From Tsuneonella troitsensis (GTDB lineage Bacteria > Pseudomonadota > Alphaproteobacteria > Sphingomonadales > Sphingomonadaceae), in assembly GCF_001441535.1 (NCBI RefSeq), contig NZ_LMAU01000006.1, positions 1-64,000 on the forward strand: a DNA stretch of 64,000 nucleotides. Reading direction: 5' to 3'. A model generated the notes under the pieces. The model saw only the letters and a list, made by a program, of their open reading frames with translations. It was not told the DNA's origin and ran no database searches. Position 1 is the stretch's first letter. Each line of letters begins with the position of its first letter. Below are positions 9,285 to 19,077 of this stretch, in pieces. A program made the translations under genes and the position numbers.

Positions 9285-10543
9285 AATTTCGTGAGAGGTA
9301 CGAAAACTGGGATGCCAGCCGGCGACTGATCGCCGTTTCCGCGCTCGGCGTGGTGTTGCTGATCGTTTGGGCTGCGTTCGCGCAGGTCGATCAGGTCACT
9401 CGCGGAATGGGCAAGGTCATCCCATCGAGCAAGGCACAACTGGTTCAACCTGCGGAACCTGCGGTGATTCAGGAAATCCTGGTGCGCGGGGGTCAGTCCG
9501 TGAAAAAGGGACAGCTTCTCGTCAGGCTCGACGACGCACAATCTTCGTCCGAGTTGGGCCAGTTGCGGGCGGAGACCGAACGGCTCGCGATCCGTGCCGA
9601 TCGCCTGCAAGGGGAAGCCGGCGGCGGCGCCTTGGGATGCGAGGGCGCCGATTGCGCCGACGAGCGCCGCTTGCAGCAGGTGAGGGTGGCAACCAACCAG
9701 TCCCGTCAGAATGCCTTGGCTGCCGCGGTAGAGCAACGCCGACGCGATCTGAGCGAGGCTCAGGCGACCGCTGCGTCGCTTGAGGATAGCGTCCGACTAT
9801 CGCGTGAGCAGGTGAACATGCTCACCCCGCTGGCTGCCAAGGGCATCGTCCCCCAGACCGAACTGCTCACAGCCCAGCGCGAGCTTGTAGATGTGCAGGG
9901 GCGACTGTCGGCGGCGCGCCAGGCTGCCGCTCGCGCCGCGGCGGGTATCAACGAGGCGCAGGCGGATCTGTCCGCGGCACGCCTCGATTTCCGGCAGCAG
10001 GCGCTGACCGAGCGCAGCGAGCTTCAGACCAAGATCGCGGTCAACGAGCAGACGATCCGCGGGGCGTCGGCGCGGCAGCAGCGCAACGAACTGCGTGCAC
10101 CGAGCGACGGCATCGTCAACGACGTGCAGATCACCACCGTCGGCGGGTTCGTCAACGCGGGCGAAAAGATCATGCAGGTCATCCCGGTGGGTGACAAGCT
10201 GCTGGTCGAAGCGCGGATCGCGCCGAGCGACATCGCCTTCATCAAGGTCGGCGACACGGCGAACGTGAAGGTAACCGCCTACGATTTCTCCATCTTCGGC
10301 GGGCTGCGCGGAAAGGTGCAGCAGATCAGCGCAGACAGCATTTTCGACGAGGCGGAGCGACAGGCCTATTACACCGTGCTGATCGAGACGGACCGATCCT
10401 ACATCAACAAGGGCGGTCAGCGATTGCCGATCGTGCCCGGCATGATCTGCGACGTAGAGATCATCACTGGAAGCCGCAGCATCCTGACCTATTTGTTGAA
10501 GCCGATCGAAAAGGCCTTCGACATGGCGCTCACCGAACGCTGA
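9281..10543 (+). CDS. HlyD-family type I secretion periplasmic adaptor
   Basis: The product has 420 residues from a GTG start that overlaps the SleB gene stop by 4 bp. A short cytoplasmic N-terminus precedes one transmembrane helix (about residues 16-37). The first half of a lipoyl/barrel-sandwich domain follows (GMGKVIPSSKAQLVQPAEPAVI), then a long alpha-helical coiled-coil hairpin rich in Glu, Arg and Ala (about 85-255). The second lipoyl half (ELRAPSDGIVNDVQITTVGGFV) and a beta-barrel region (ADTANVKVTAYDFS-like) close the fold. This is the membrane-fusion partner that joins the ABC transporter to the TolC-like duct, of the LapC/TIGR01843 type. It is the last gene of the secretion operon and converges on the LapG-like protease gene with a 15-bp gap. 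Confidence 0.93.
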   Translation: MKFRERYENWDASRRLIAVSALGVVLLIVWAAFAQVDQVTRGMGKVIPSSKAQLVQPAEPAVIQEILVRGGQSVKKGQLLVRLDDAQSSSELGQLRAETERLAIRADRLQGEAGGGALGCEGADCADERRLQQVRVATNQSRQNALAAAVEQRRRDLSEAQATAASLEDSVRLSREQVNMLTPLAAKGIVPQTELLTAQRELVDVQGRLSAARQAAARAAAGINEAQADLSAARLDFRQQALTERSELQTKIAVNEQTIRGASARQQRNELRAPSDGIVNDVQITTVGGFVNAGEKIMQVIPVGDKLLVEARIAPSDIAFIKVGDTANVKVTAYDFSIFGGLRGKVQQISADSIFDEAERQAYYTVLIETDRSYINKGGQRLPIVPGMICDVEIITGSRSILTYLLKPIEKAFDMALTER

Positions 10544-10558
10544 AGGCGCGTCCCTGCG

Positions 10559-11530
10559 TCAGACCCCGTGCAACCAGCGGGTCTGGTTGCCGAAGCTGAG
10601 GATCGGGCGGTAGTCGTGGCCGGGCGCGGCATCGAGCACGTCGTCGGTCGCGTTGTCGAGCAGGCGGTACCCGGCATCGGTGCGAACCACCAGCACCGCA
10701 TGATCGGCATTGCGAACCAGGTCGCGGGCGATCGTCAGGATCATGTCGTCGCGTGGAATGCCGGCCGCGGCGAGCAGTTGCATCTTCACCAGGGCGATAT
10801 CTTCGCAATCGCCCTTACCCGATTTCAGAGTCTTGCGTGCCCCTGCCCAGAAATCGCCTACCCCGTACTGGTCGCGATCTTCCGCATAGCGGATGCGCCG
10901 GTTCACCCAGCGATTGACGGCCGCCAGCGCATCGGCACGCGCTGCGGGAAGTGCGCCCATGTGGCGCCTGAGCTGGCCCACGGAAAGCGTGTCGGAACTG
11001 ACCCGTTTCCAATCCTTGTCGAAGTTCGTCTGCCCGATGCGAACGCGCTTGCTGGCGAGGAAGTTCTCGGGGTCTGGCGGGACGACGGCAAACGGGGAAA
11101 GCGTGCCCGGCTGCGCTGCGACGCGACTGGCCACGAGCCCGTTGCAGGAAGCGGCAGGGCTGACGGACGCGTCGATCCCCGGCGAAAGAGCCGCACGCGG
11201 TGTCGCGATCCCGGCGAGCATAGTCGGGGAAGGCGAGAGTGCAGGGCCGGGCACCGTCTGCTGTGCCTTGATTGCGTCGAGCGCGCTGACCGCGCCGCCC
11301 AGCAGCGCAGCGGACTTGCTGCCGGCGGAAAAAGGCGCGCTTGCAGGTGAAAGCGGATGCGGCGAGATCGCGCAGCCGGAGGCGGCATCGCGCATAACAT
11401 GCGCCTTGGCGAGCGCGGTATCGATGGTGCCCGCAGCCTGGGCCGGCGCGCACAGACCGGCTGCGATAAGCGCAGTCGCTCCGGCAATCGACCGGTGCAG
11501 CGGCAAGCGGAGGAGATGACCCTTTCGCAT
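10559..11530 (-). CDS. LapG-like periplasmic transglutaminase-type cysteine protease (BTLCP)
   Basis: The product has 323 residues with a signal peptide (about 1-32, ending AQAAG). A poorly conserved Pro/Ala-rich stretch separates it from the bacterial transglutaminase-like cysteine proteinase domain (about 150-323). The catalytic triad is visible: Cys242 in GKGDCEDIA, His277 in ADHAVL and Asp292 in LLDNATDD. In Pseudomonas, LapG cuts the N-terminal anchor of LapA-type adhesins and is held in check by the c-di-GMP receptor LapD. The position directly beside a type I adhesin operon strongly suggests the same job here. No LapD homologue is in the window, and the expected di-alanine cleavage site would lie in the adhesin N-terminus outside it. 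The N-terminal spacer is longer than in LapG itself. Confidence 0.88.
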   Translation of the reverse strand: MRKGHLLRLPLHRSIAGATALIAAGLCAPAQAAGTIDTALAKAHVMRDAASGCAISPHPLSPASAPFSAGSKSAALLGGAVSALDAIKAQQTVPGPALSPSPTMLAGIATPRAALSPGIDASVSPAASCNGLVASRVAAQPGTLSPFAVVPPDPENFLASKRVRIGQTNFDKDWKRVSSDTLSVGQLRRHMGALPAARADALAAVNRWVNRRIRYAEDRDQYGVGDFWAGARKTLKSGKGDCEDIALVKMQLLAAAGIPRDDMILTIARDLVRNADHAVLVVRTDAGYRLLDNATDDVLDAAPGHDYRPILSFGNQTRWLHGV

Positions 11531-11812
11531 GCCCTATCAGATACGGACCACGGATGAGCGTAAGGTCTCGGAACAAGGTTAACGGCCGGGTTACCGATTT
11601 GGCGAGGCCGGTGACCCACTCTGCCGAAGGGCGAGCAGCGGCTTGCGTTCCAAAGGCACATGCCCTCGCGAGATGGTCCTGGCGAAGAAACCATCGGCCT
11701 ATCCCGTTTGGTTGTAACATGATTGCCTCAGGTTATGAGAAAGTGCAGCGAACCTGTCACACGGCAAAACAACCTGATAATCGGGCCGGATAGCTTTCAA
11801 TGGGGGGAAGTC

Positions 11813-14800
11813 ATGCATTTCTCGAAGAATATCCGTAATGCCCTGTTCGCCACCACCGCGGTTGCGGGCCTGATGCTTTCTCCCGCTGCGAGCGCGCAGG
11901 ATGCGACAGAGGAGCCGACGGCGGGCACCCCCGCGGGCGATATTATCGTGACCGGTACCCGCGTCGTGCGCGACGGCTACCAGGCGCCTACGCCGCTCAC
12001 GGTGCTGACCGCCGAAGAGATCGCGAACACTTCGCCCACCAACAACATCGCAGACTTCGTGAACCAGTTGCCCGCGCTGGCGGGATCGACGCGCCCCTCC
12101 AACTCGCGTCTCAACATCAGTAGTGGTCAGGCCGGCATCAACGCCCTCAACCTCCGCAACTTCGGCGAAACCCGCACCCTGGTCCTGCTCAACGGTCGCC
12201 GTTCGGTCGCTTCGACGATCACAGGCGTGGTGGACGTCAACACGATCCCGCAGATGCTGGTCGAGCGGGTCGACGTCGTGACCGGCGGTGCATCGGCGTC
12301 CTACGGTTCGGACGCGGTCGCGGGCGTGGTGAACTTCATCCTCGACAACGACTTCGAAGGTCTGAAGCTCGAGGCAGATACCGGCATCACCAATTACGGC
12401 GACGGGTTCAATTATTCGATCAGCGCGGCGGCCGGACTGGCGTTCGCCGACAACCGGGGACGCCTGCTCCTGAGCGGCGAAATCGCCCATCGCGACGGTA
12501 TCTTCAGCACCGACGACCGCGAATGGAACCAGCGCGGTTATGTCCGGTTCGAAGACCCGACCTGGACGGTCAACAGCACCAATCCGCGCTATATCACCAC
12601 CTTGCTTCAGGTGGGCGCGGCCAACTCGACTCCCGGCGGCCTGATCACGGGCTCCGCCGGCGGCACGGCCAATCGCCTGCGCGGATTGTACTTCGGCGAC
12701 GGCGGCCAGGTGCTCCAGTATCAGTACGGCGCCAACACCTTTCCGTCGCCGACCGGCACCGCCGCGCCGACCATCACGCAGGGCGGTTCGTGGCGCGTCA
12801 ACGACTCCGGACGCCGCATCGGTCTCGATCCGGAAGACGACCGCCGCAGCGTATTCGGGCGTCTCAGCTTCGACGTTTCGGACGGGGTGACCCTGTTCGC
12901 CGAAGCTTCGTACAACTGGCAGGAGGTGTTCTTCAACGCCGGGCCGAACCTGTCGACCGGCCAGACCCTTACGGCCACCGGATGCAGTACCGCCACGCCA
13001 ACGAATGCACCGCTCACCTGCAACGCCTTCCTGTACAACACGCTCGGCCCGGCGGCACTTGCCGGGATCACTAGCGTCACGTTCGCGACGACTGCCGCCG
13101 ACCTTCCGTTCCGAGCGATCAACAACCGCCGCGAAGTGCAGCGCTACGTCATCGGCGCCGAGGGCGATTTCGAGGCGTTCGGCAACACGGCACGCTGGGA
13201 CGTCTATGGCCAGTACGGTCGCGCCAACCTGCGCGAACAGCTCCGCAACATCATGCAGACTGGCCCAGCCGACAACCGCAACAAGTTGGCCAATGCCACC
13301 AACGTCGCGTTCGCGCAGGCCGGTAATCCGCGCGGCTATTCCGCCGGTTCGATCCAGTGCGTCATCAACCTTGATGCCAACGCGACCAACGACGATGCGG
13401 CGTGCGTTCCGCTCAATCGCCTGGGCATCGGCGTCGCCTCTGCCGCCGCCATCGATTACGTGCTGGGCGATCCCTATCGCGACCAGGTCGTCGAACAGAC
13501 GGTCGCAGGCGCAAACCTGTCGCTGACCCCGTTCGCCACATGGGCGGGCGATGTCGGCATCGCGATCGGCGGAGAATACCGCAAGGAAGAGATCGACGGT
13601 TTCGTCCCCGCGGAATTCCAGCCGGTCATCAACCGCAATGCCGCAGGCCAGGCGATTTCGACGACGAACCTCTGGTCGGTGGGTAACTACCTGCCCAGCA
13701 AGGGTTCGTTCAACGTCAAGGAAGCCTATCTCGAAACGGTCGTGCCGCTTGGCTTCGGTCTCGAATTCAACGGCGCGGTGCGTGCGACCGATTATTCCAC
13801 CTCGGGCTACGTGACGACATGGCGTGCCGGTGCGACGTGGCAGCCGATCGAGGATATCCGCCTGCGCGTAACTCGCTCGCGCGACATCCGCGCACCCAAC
13901 CTCAACGAACTGTTCGCCGCCGGCACCGCCAACACCGATTCGGTCGGCAATCCGTTCTTTAACGCAGCGACCGGCACGGCGACCCCGCTCAATGGCGTTG
14001 TCTACAACACCGCCAGCATCGGCTATTCGGGTCTTGCATCGGGCAATCCCAATCTCGACGCCGAGAAGGCCGATTCCTGGAACATCGGCGGAGTGTTCTC
14101 GCCCCGCTTCATCCCCGGATTCAGCGCGTCGGTCGATTACTTCAAGATCGAACTGGAAGATGCGATCGACAGCCTCAGCGCGCAGAACATCATCAACCTG
14201 TGCTTCCAGGGCCAGGCCGATGTCTGCACGGCGATCGCGCCGGACCCGGCCAACGCGGCGCGGATCTTGATCCGCACGCAGCCGTTCAACTTCCAGTCCC
14301 GCCTTGTGCGTGGTATCGATTTCGAGGCGTCCTACCGCACCTCGCTCGACCGGCTGTTCGGCAATTCCGACGGCAACTTCGTCCTTCGTGGACTGGCGAC
14401 GCACTACCTCGAAAACATCATCGACACCGGCATCCCGGGCGCCACCGTCACCGACACGACCGGCGTCAACAGCGGTCAGTTCAGCACGCCGAGCTGGATT
14501 TACCGGGTCAGCGCCACCTTCGACACCCCGTCCTATTCGATTACCGGTGTCGCTCGCGGCGTGAGTGCGGGACGCTATTCCGCCACTGCCATCGAATGTG
14601 CACCGGGTACCTGTCCGACGGGTCGGACAGCAGCCGAAGCGTCTGCCGCCCCGACATACGACAACAACCGGATCAAGGGTTCGTTCTACGTCGACCTCAA
14701 CACGACGTTCAAATTCGACACGTTCGGAGGTCGTAACGGCGAGTTCTTCGTGAACGTGACCAACCTGTTGAACGCGGATCCGATCCTCCTTCCGGAAACC

Positions 14801-14878
14801 GGGCTCGCAGCCAACAGCACGTACAGTGATCTGCTCGGGCGGACCTATCGCATCGGCGTGCGGATCAAGCTGCGCTGA
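11813..14878 (+). CDS. TonB-dependent outer-membrane receptor
   Basis: The product has 1021 residues. The chosen ATG follows a strong RBS (tggggggaag) and gives a clean signal peptide (about 1-28, ASAQD). The upstream in-frame ATG at 11723 would bury that peptide. A plug domain follows (DIIVTGTRV, then the LRNFGETRTLVLLNGRR and VERVDVVTGGASASYGSDAVAGVVNF motifs), then a large beta-barrel with periodic aromatic strands and a terminal strand ending in YRIGVRIKLR. Such receptors import large or scarce substrates using TonB energy. The substrate cannot be read from sequence; the neighbours suggest peptides or wall fragments, but that is inference. A GC-rich hairpin 25 bp after the stop probably ends the transcript. 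Confidence 0.92.
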   Translation: MHFSKNIRNALFATTAVAGLMLSPAASAQDATEEPTAGTPAGDIIVTGTRVVRDGYQAPTPLTVLTAEEIANTSPTNNIADFVNQLPALAGSTRPSNSRLNISSGQAGINALNLRNFGETRTLVLLNGRRSVASTITGVVDVNTIPQMLVERVDVVTGGASASYGSDAVAGVVNFILDNDFEGLKLEADTGITNYGDGFNYSISAAAGLAFADNRGRLLLSGEIAHRDGIFSTDDREWNQRGYVRFEDPTWTVNSTNPRYITTLLQVGAANSTPGGLITGSAGGTANRLRGLYFGDGGQVLQYQYGANTFPSPTGTAAPTITQGGSWRVNDSGRRIGLDPEDDRRSVFGRLSFDVSDGVTLFAEASYNWQEVFFNAGPNLSTGQTLTATGCSTATPTNAPLTCNAFLYNTLGPAALAGITSVTFATTAADLPFRAINNRREVQRYVIGAEGDFEAFGNTARWDVYGQYGRANLREQLRNIMQTGPADNRNKLANATNVAFAQAGNPRGYSAGSIQCVINLDANATNDDAACVPLNRLGIGVASAAAIDYVLGDPYRDQVVEQTVAGANLSLTPFATWAGDVGIAIGGEYRKEEIDGFVPAEFQPVINRNAAGQAISTTNLWSVGNYLPSKGSFNVKEAYLETVVPLGFGLEFNGAVRATDYSTSGYVTTWRAGATWQPIEDIRLRVTRSRDIRAPNLNELFAAGTANTDSVGNPFFNAATGTATPLNGVVYNTASIGYSGLASGNPNLDAEKADSWNIGGVFSPRFIPGFSASVDYFKIELEDAIDSLSAQNIINLCFQGQADVCTAIAPDPANAARILIRTQPFNFQSRLVRGIDFEASYRTSLDRLFGNSDGNFVLRGLATHYLENIIDTGIPGATVTDTTGVNSGQFSTPSWIYRVSATFDTPSYSITGVARGVSAGRYSATAIECAPGTCPTGRTAAEASAAPTYDNNRIKGSFYVDLNTTFKFDTFGGRNGEFFVNVTNLLNADPILLPETGLAANSTYSDLLGRTYRIGVRIKLR

Positions 14879-14902
14879 TCGCGAACGGTAATGTGAAAAG
14901 CT

Positions 14903-14932
14903 GGCGCGGCGCGGGATATCTCGCGCCGCGCC
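14903..14932 (+). terminator. Probable terminator after the TonB receptor gene
   Basis: A perfect 11-bp inverted repeat (GGCGCGGCGCG at 14903-14913 and its complement at 14922-14932) with an 8-nt loop is followed by CTTTA-like bases. It begins 25 bp after the receptor stop codon. The T-run is short, so termination strength is uncertain. Confidence 0.6.
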
Positions 14933-14955
14933 TTTACCTGTCCTAAGGTCCCGCG

Positions 14956-16485
14956 ATGACCGCATCCGCCATGCCAGTGCCGGCTACCGGCGGAGGTTCC
15001 GCTTCGGTGCGCCGCATACAGGCGCTTTACCTGTTGCTGGGCTTTTCCGCCGGGTTGCCGTTCTACATGTTCAACGCGGTGCTGACCTTGCGGCTCGCGC
15101 AGCACGGCATCGACATCGCGATCGTCGGCTTTTTCGCATGGATCGCGCTGCTCCCGACGTTCAAGTTCCTGTGGGCTCCGCTGCTCGAGCGGTTCGACGT
15201 TCCGGGGTTCACGCGGTTCTGGGGCAGGCGGCGTGGCTGGCTGATGCTGGCACAGCTAGGCATCGTGACCTCGATGGTGGGGATGGCGGCGACCGCCGAC
15301 GACTCCAGCCTGCCGCTAACCGCTCTGTTCGCGGTGACCCTGGCGTTCTGGACCACGACGCTGGAGATCGCCGCCGACGGTTGGCGGATCGAGCTTGCTC
15401 CGACGCAGGCGGAACAGGGACCGGTCGTGGCGGCGAACCTGTGGGGCTATCGCAGCGCGATGGTGGCCGCGGGCAGCGGCGCTGCTTTCATCGCCGCACG
15501 GGCCGATTGGGCGGCCGCCTATCTCGGGATTGCAGTGCTCGCGTTCCTGCCGTTTCCGATCCTTGCCGCGATGCGCCGCGAAGAGGGCGCGCGGGGAGGC
15601 CGAGCCGCTGCTCTGGGCGTCGGTCTTGCAGCGAGTGCGGCTATACTTATCGCGGCAACGGTCATCACCGCGGCAGTCGGCTGGACGGCCCTCAAAGCTG
15701 CGGCATCCCTCGGCATCGATTCCGGTTCCAACGTCACGCCGTGGGTGCTGGGTATCTGCATGCTACCGTTCGTCGCGATGGCCTTGGCCCTGCCGCGAAT
15801 TCGCCGGATGGGACCCGATGCGCCGTGGAGGCGATCCGCGGCGATCGGACCGTATGTCGACATCTTCTGGCGCTTCGGCTTCGGCACCCTGGCCGTGCTT
15901 GCGTTCGTATCGCTGTACCGGGTCGGAGACGTACTGGCGCTGACGCTGTCGCATCCGATGTGGAATGCGCGCGGCTATTCGCTCGACCAGATCGGTTTCG
16001 CCAACGGCTTCGTGGCGCTTCCTGCGAGCATGGTGGGCGTGGCGCTGGGCGGATGGATGGCAGCCAAGTGGCCGCTGGGTCGAACGCTGGCGCTCGGGGC
16101 GGTTCTGGCGGCTATCGGCAACCTCATCTACGCCTGGCTCTGGTGGAGCGGACCCGAATCCTGGAAGCTTTACGCATCGGTAGCACTCGACCAGTTCGGT
16201 AACGGGTTCGCCGGAACGGTCTTCGTCGTCTACCTGTCGATGCTCGTGAACCCGCGTTTTCCTGCGGCGCAATATGCTTTCCTCTCGGGTTTCGCCTTCC
16301 TTCTGGCGCGTCTGCTGGCCGGCGCATCGGGGACGATGCAGAAGGCGATCGACTATGACGGGTTCTTCATCCTCAGCGCGGTCGCATCCATCGCGGCGAT
16401 CGTGCTGATACCGGTCATCGTCCGCATCCGCGCGAGGCAGGCGGACGAGCGGGTGGTGACGCCCGAGAGCGTGTTCGGCGCATGA
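14956..16485 (+). CDS. AmpG-like MFS permease (PAT family)
   Basis: The product has 509 residues with about 12-14 hydrophobic helices. The N-terminal pattern of the AmpG/PAT permease group is visible: LYLLLGFSAGLPFYMF, FKFLWAPLLERF, RRRGWLMLAQ and, further on, a DQIGFANGF helix boundary. AmpG imports anhydro-muropeptides in peptidoglycan recycling, and paralogues move other amphiphilic metabolites. The length matches E. coli AmpG (about 490). It overlaps the next gene, a serine hydrolase, by ATGA, so the pair is co-translated. An AAGG RBS precedes the ATG. The wall-fragment substrate is supported by the family and by the D-amino acid genes downstream but is not proven. Confidence 0.82.
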   Translation: MTASAMPVPATGGGSASVRRIQALYLLLGFSAGLPFYMFNAVLTLRLAQHGIDIAIVGFFAWIALLPTFKFLWAPLLERFDVPGFTRFWGRRRGWLMLAQLGIVTSMVGMAATADDSSLPLTALFAVTLAFWTTTLEIAADGWRIELAPTQAEQGPVVAANLWGYRSAMVAAGSGAAFIAARADWAAAYLGIAVLAFLPFPILAAMRREEGARGGRAAALGVGLAASAAILIAATVITAAVGWTALKAAASLGIDSGSNVTPWVLGICMLPFVAMALALPRIRRMGPDAPWRRSAAIGPYVDIFWRFGFGTLAVLAFVSLYRVGDVLALTLSHPMWNARGYSLDQIGFANGFVALPASMVGVALGGWMAAKWPLGRTLALGAVLAAIGNLIYAWLWWSGPESWKLYASVALDQFGNGFAGTVFVVYLSMLVNPRFPAAQYAFLSGFAFLLARLLAGASGTMQKAIDYDGFFILSAVASIAAIVLIPVIVRIRARQADERVVTPESVFGA

Positions 16486-17501
16486 TCGATGAGGTTGCCC
16501 GACGCGCGTTTGCACTGTCTGCCGAGGCGGTCCGGGGCGGTGCGATCCCTGGTGCTGCTTTGGGAGTGGTGACTGTAGCGGGCGAGCGTGCCGTGATTTT
16601 CGACGGTTTTGCGGCGATCGAGCCAGAGCGTGAGGCGTTGACGAGGGGGCACTGGTTCGACCTTGCCTCGCTGACCAAGGTCATCGCCACGACCACAATG
16701 ATCCTCGAAATGTCGGAATTCGGCACTATCGAGCTCGATGAATTCATCACTTCAGCCATGCCGGACCTGCGCCAGTACGACGAAGTCGGCGCGGCCGAGC
16801 GCAGGCTGACATTTCGCGACTGCCTGGCGCATCGCACGCACCTGCCGGCGGTGTTTCCGATCTACACTTACGGCGACGATCCGGACCGGCTTCGTGCGTT
16901 CGTGTTGCAGCGGGAGTGGCCGAAGGGGCCGGCGGTCTATTCGGACCTCAATTTCATCCTGCTCGGCATCGCGATCGAGCGACTGACCGGGGCGAGCCTG
17001 CGCGATTGGCCGCTTAGGGAAGGGTTGTCGTACGGCCCGCCGCCCGGCCCCGCCGTAGCTACGGAACGCTGTTCGTGGCGAGGGCGGGTCATGCAGGGCG
17101 AGGTCCACGACGAGAACTGCTTCGCGATGGGCGGCGCGACGGGTCACGCGGGGCTTTTCGGCACCGTCGACGGCGTGCTCGACTTCGCGCAAGGGCTGCT
17201 CGACGGCACGGGAGCCAGCCCGTTCGTGCGCGGGGCGATCCGCGAGCGCCACGGGGAGGAGCGCACGTTGGGGTGGGAAGCGCGGTTTCGCGGATGGCAG
17301 GGCGGCGATGCGTGCTCGGACCAGACCATCGGCCACACCGGGTTCACCGGCACCGGGTTGTGGATCGATTTCGAACGCGGGCTGGCCTGGACCCTGCTGA
17401 CCAACCGCGTCCATCCCACGCGGCACGTCGACAACGGGATCTTCGAATTGCGCCCGGCGACCGGCGACGCGGTGATCGCCGCGTTCGACGCGCTCAGTTA
17501 G
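16482..17501 (+). CDS. Serine hydrolase of the class C beta-lactamase / PBP fold
   Basis: The product has 339 residues. The beta-lactamase fold motifs are in order: SLTK at 63-66 carries the nucleophile Ser63 and base Lys66, YSDLNF gives the YxN-like tyrosine motif, and IGHTGFTGTG is the KTG-like strand (HTG variant). There is no evident signal peptide, so the enzyme is probably cytoplasmic. That suits processing of peptides delivered by the AmpG-like permease encoded immediately upstream (ATGA overlap). The family includes DD-peptidases, esterases and D-amino-acid amidases; which one applies here cannot be said. Its 3' end overlaps the convergent dacB gene by 8 bp. Confidence 0.85.
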   Translation: MIDEVARRAFALSAEAVRGGAIPGAALGVVTVAGERAVIFDGFAAIEPEREALTRGHWFDLASLTKVIATTTMILEMSEFGTIELDEFITSAMPDLRQYDEVGAAERRLTFRDCLAHRTHLPAVFPIYTYGDDPDRLRAFVLQREWPKGPAVYSDLNFILLGIAIERLTGASLRDWPLREGLSYGPPPGPAVATERCSWRGRVMQGEVHDENCFAMGGATGHAGLFGTVDGVLDFAQGLLDGTGASPFVRGAIRERHGEERTLGWEARFRGWQGGDACSDQTIGHTGFTGTGLWIDFERGLAWTLLTNRVHPTRHVDNGIFELRPATGDAVIAAFDALS

Positions 17502-18942
17502 CTGCCGCGATCGCGAGCAGGGCGCGGTCCATGAACTGGGTCGCGCGCACGGATTCGGGCACGTCGTTGGCGTAGATCGCAAACGTTAGCTCGCGCCCGC
17601 TGGCGGCGATCATGTATCCGGCAAGCGCGTTGGTGGCGTTGAGCGAACCGGTCTTGGCGAAGATGCGCTGGGCGAGCGCCGTCCCGGCAAAACGCCTGCC
17701 CAATGTGCCGTCGATCCCGCCGACGGGCAGGGTCTGCCGCCACTCGCCGCCCCACGGCTGAGCCGCGATCCAGCGCAGCAATCCCGCGGTCGCGCGGGGC
17801 GAAACCCGGTTGTAGGTCGACATGCCGGATCCGTCCGAAAGGGCGACCGCGCCGGGATCGACACCCGCCTGGACCAGCATCGCGGCAACCGCGGCCTGTC
17901 CGTCGCCGATCGAGCAGGTGCCGGAGATACAGCCCACACGCCGCAATAGCAGCTCCGAATAAAGGTTCTGGCTGACCTTGTTCACCGTCCGCAACGTCTC
18001 TCCGAGCGGGGGCGGCTGGAGGACTGCGAGCGAGGGGATGCCGGGCTTGCCGACGGGCGCGGTGTCGCCGCGCGTCTTGGGATCGTCGGTCGGCAGCATG
18101 GGCCGATGGCGGGAGAGCGCGTCGCCCGTCACCTTCACCCCGCGCGCGCGCAACATCTCGACAAGCCGCCACGCGGCGTAGTGAGCCGGGTCGTCGACGC
18201 CGAGCTTCAGCTCTTCAGGCTTGGCATCGGCCCCGATGGTCCCCGTCAGCAGCAGTTCGCGCCCGTTGGGAGCCCGGTCGTATCCTATCTCCGCCTTGTC
18301 GCCCGCCACCGTCGTCGCGAGGTTCCGCACTGTGTAATACGCGGGAAGCGTTACGATCGGCGGCGCGCCGACCGCGCCGGGCGCAACGCTCGCGGTGATC
18401 TCGTTGGCGTCGACCGTCAGCGCCGAAATCCCGGTGCCATAGCGCGTCGGGATGTTGTTCCAGCTCATCCCCGGGCTCCAGCGCTGATCGGGAAAGGCGG
18501 TGTCGTCGCCCACCACGTTGCGGACCCGGCGCGTTTTGGCGGCAACGGCATCGGCCAGGACGGACAGGCAATCGGTCGCGCAGTCCGCCGCCGCCGAAAG
18601 GTGGGCATCGCCGCGCCCTTCGAGGATCACGTCCTGCGCCTTGCCCTTGCCTTCGAGGCGCACCCTGGCGCCGGCCCCTTCGGGTTCCGGCAAAGCGCCT
18701 TGCGTTGCGGCGTGCATCGCTACCGCTGTCGTGAAGATCTTCGTGTTGGAAGCAGGGATGAAGCGCTTGTCGGGATCGACCGTCAGTACTTCGCGCCCAT
18801 CCGCATCTGTCACGATCACGCCCCAGCGGGTGCCCGGTCCCGCTTCGGCAAGGATCGTCGCGACCTCGCGGTCGAGCGGCTCCTGCGCGGCGACGGGAGT
18901 GGAAGCGAGGGCGAGCGGGGCGAGGGCAAGGATCAGACGCAT
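17494..18942 (-). CDS. dacB: D-alanyl-D-alanine carboxypeptidase/endopeptidase, PBP4 (S13) family
   Basis: The product has 482 residues from the ATG at 18942, which gives a signal peptide (about 1-19, PVAAQ). Longer frames upstream lack coding character. Penicillin-binding motifs are present: PASNTK with Ser65 and Lys68, an SxN-type motif within SGMSTYN, and FAKTGSLN as the KTG motif. The long insert between the first two motifs is characteristic of peptidase family S13. DacB is periplasmic, trims stem pentapeptides and cleaves D-Ala-mDAP cross-links, which releases the peptides that the rest of this neighbourhood could recover. The gene is convergent with the serine hydrolase gene (8-bp overlap) and divergent from the amidohydrolase gene at 19078. 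Confidence 0.93.
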   Translation of the reverse strand: MRLILALAPLALASTPVAAQEPLDREVATILAEAGPGTRWGVIVTDADGREVLTVDPDKRFIPASNTKIFTTAVAMHAATQGALPEPEGAGARVRLEGKGKAQDVILEGRGDAHLSAAADCATDCLSVLADAVAAKTRRVRNVVGDDTAFPDQRWSPGMSWNNIPTRYGTGISALTVDANEITASVAPGAVGAPPIVTLPAYYTVRNLATTVAGDKAEIGYDRAPNGRELLLTGTIGADAKPEELKLGVDDPAHYAAWRLVEMLRARGVKVTGDALSRHRPMLPTDDPKTRGDTAPVGKPGIPSLAVLQPPPLGETLRTVNKVSQNLYSELLLRRVGCISGTCSIGDGQAAVAAMLVQAGVDPGAVALSDGSGMSTYNRVSPRATAGLLRWIAAQPWGGEWRQTLPVGGIDGTLGRRFAGTALAQRIFAKTGSLNATNALAGYMIAASGRELTFAIYANDVPESVRATQFMDRALLAIAAAN

Positions 18943-19077
18943 AGATGCGCGACGGTAATGGTCGCGGCATCGTTGGCAAGCATGCGCCATGCGATGGCTT
19001 GGCTTGGCCATAACCATCGAGCATTTCGGCGGATGCGGGGGTTGCCGCCCATCGCCGCGCCCGCCAGACTTCCGGCC

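Noticed and set aside
11699-14965. Antisense open frame of 1088 codons across the TonB receptor gene
   Set aside because: It is an artefact of high GC and codon bias; the sense strand encodes a complete TonB receptor with signal peptide and RBS.
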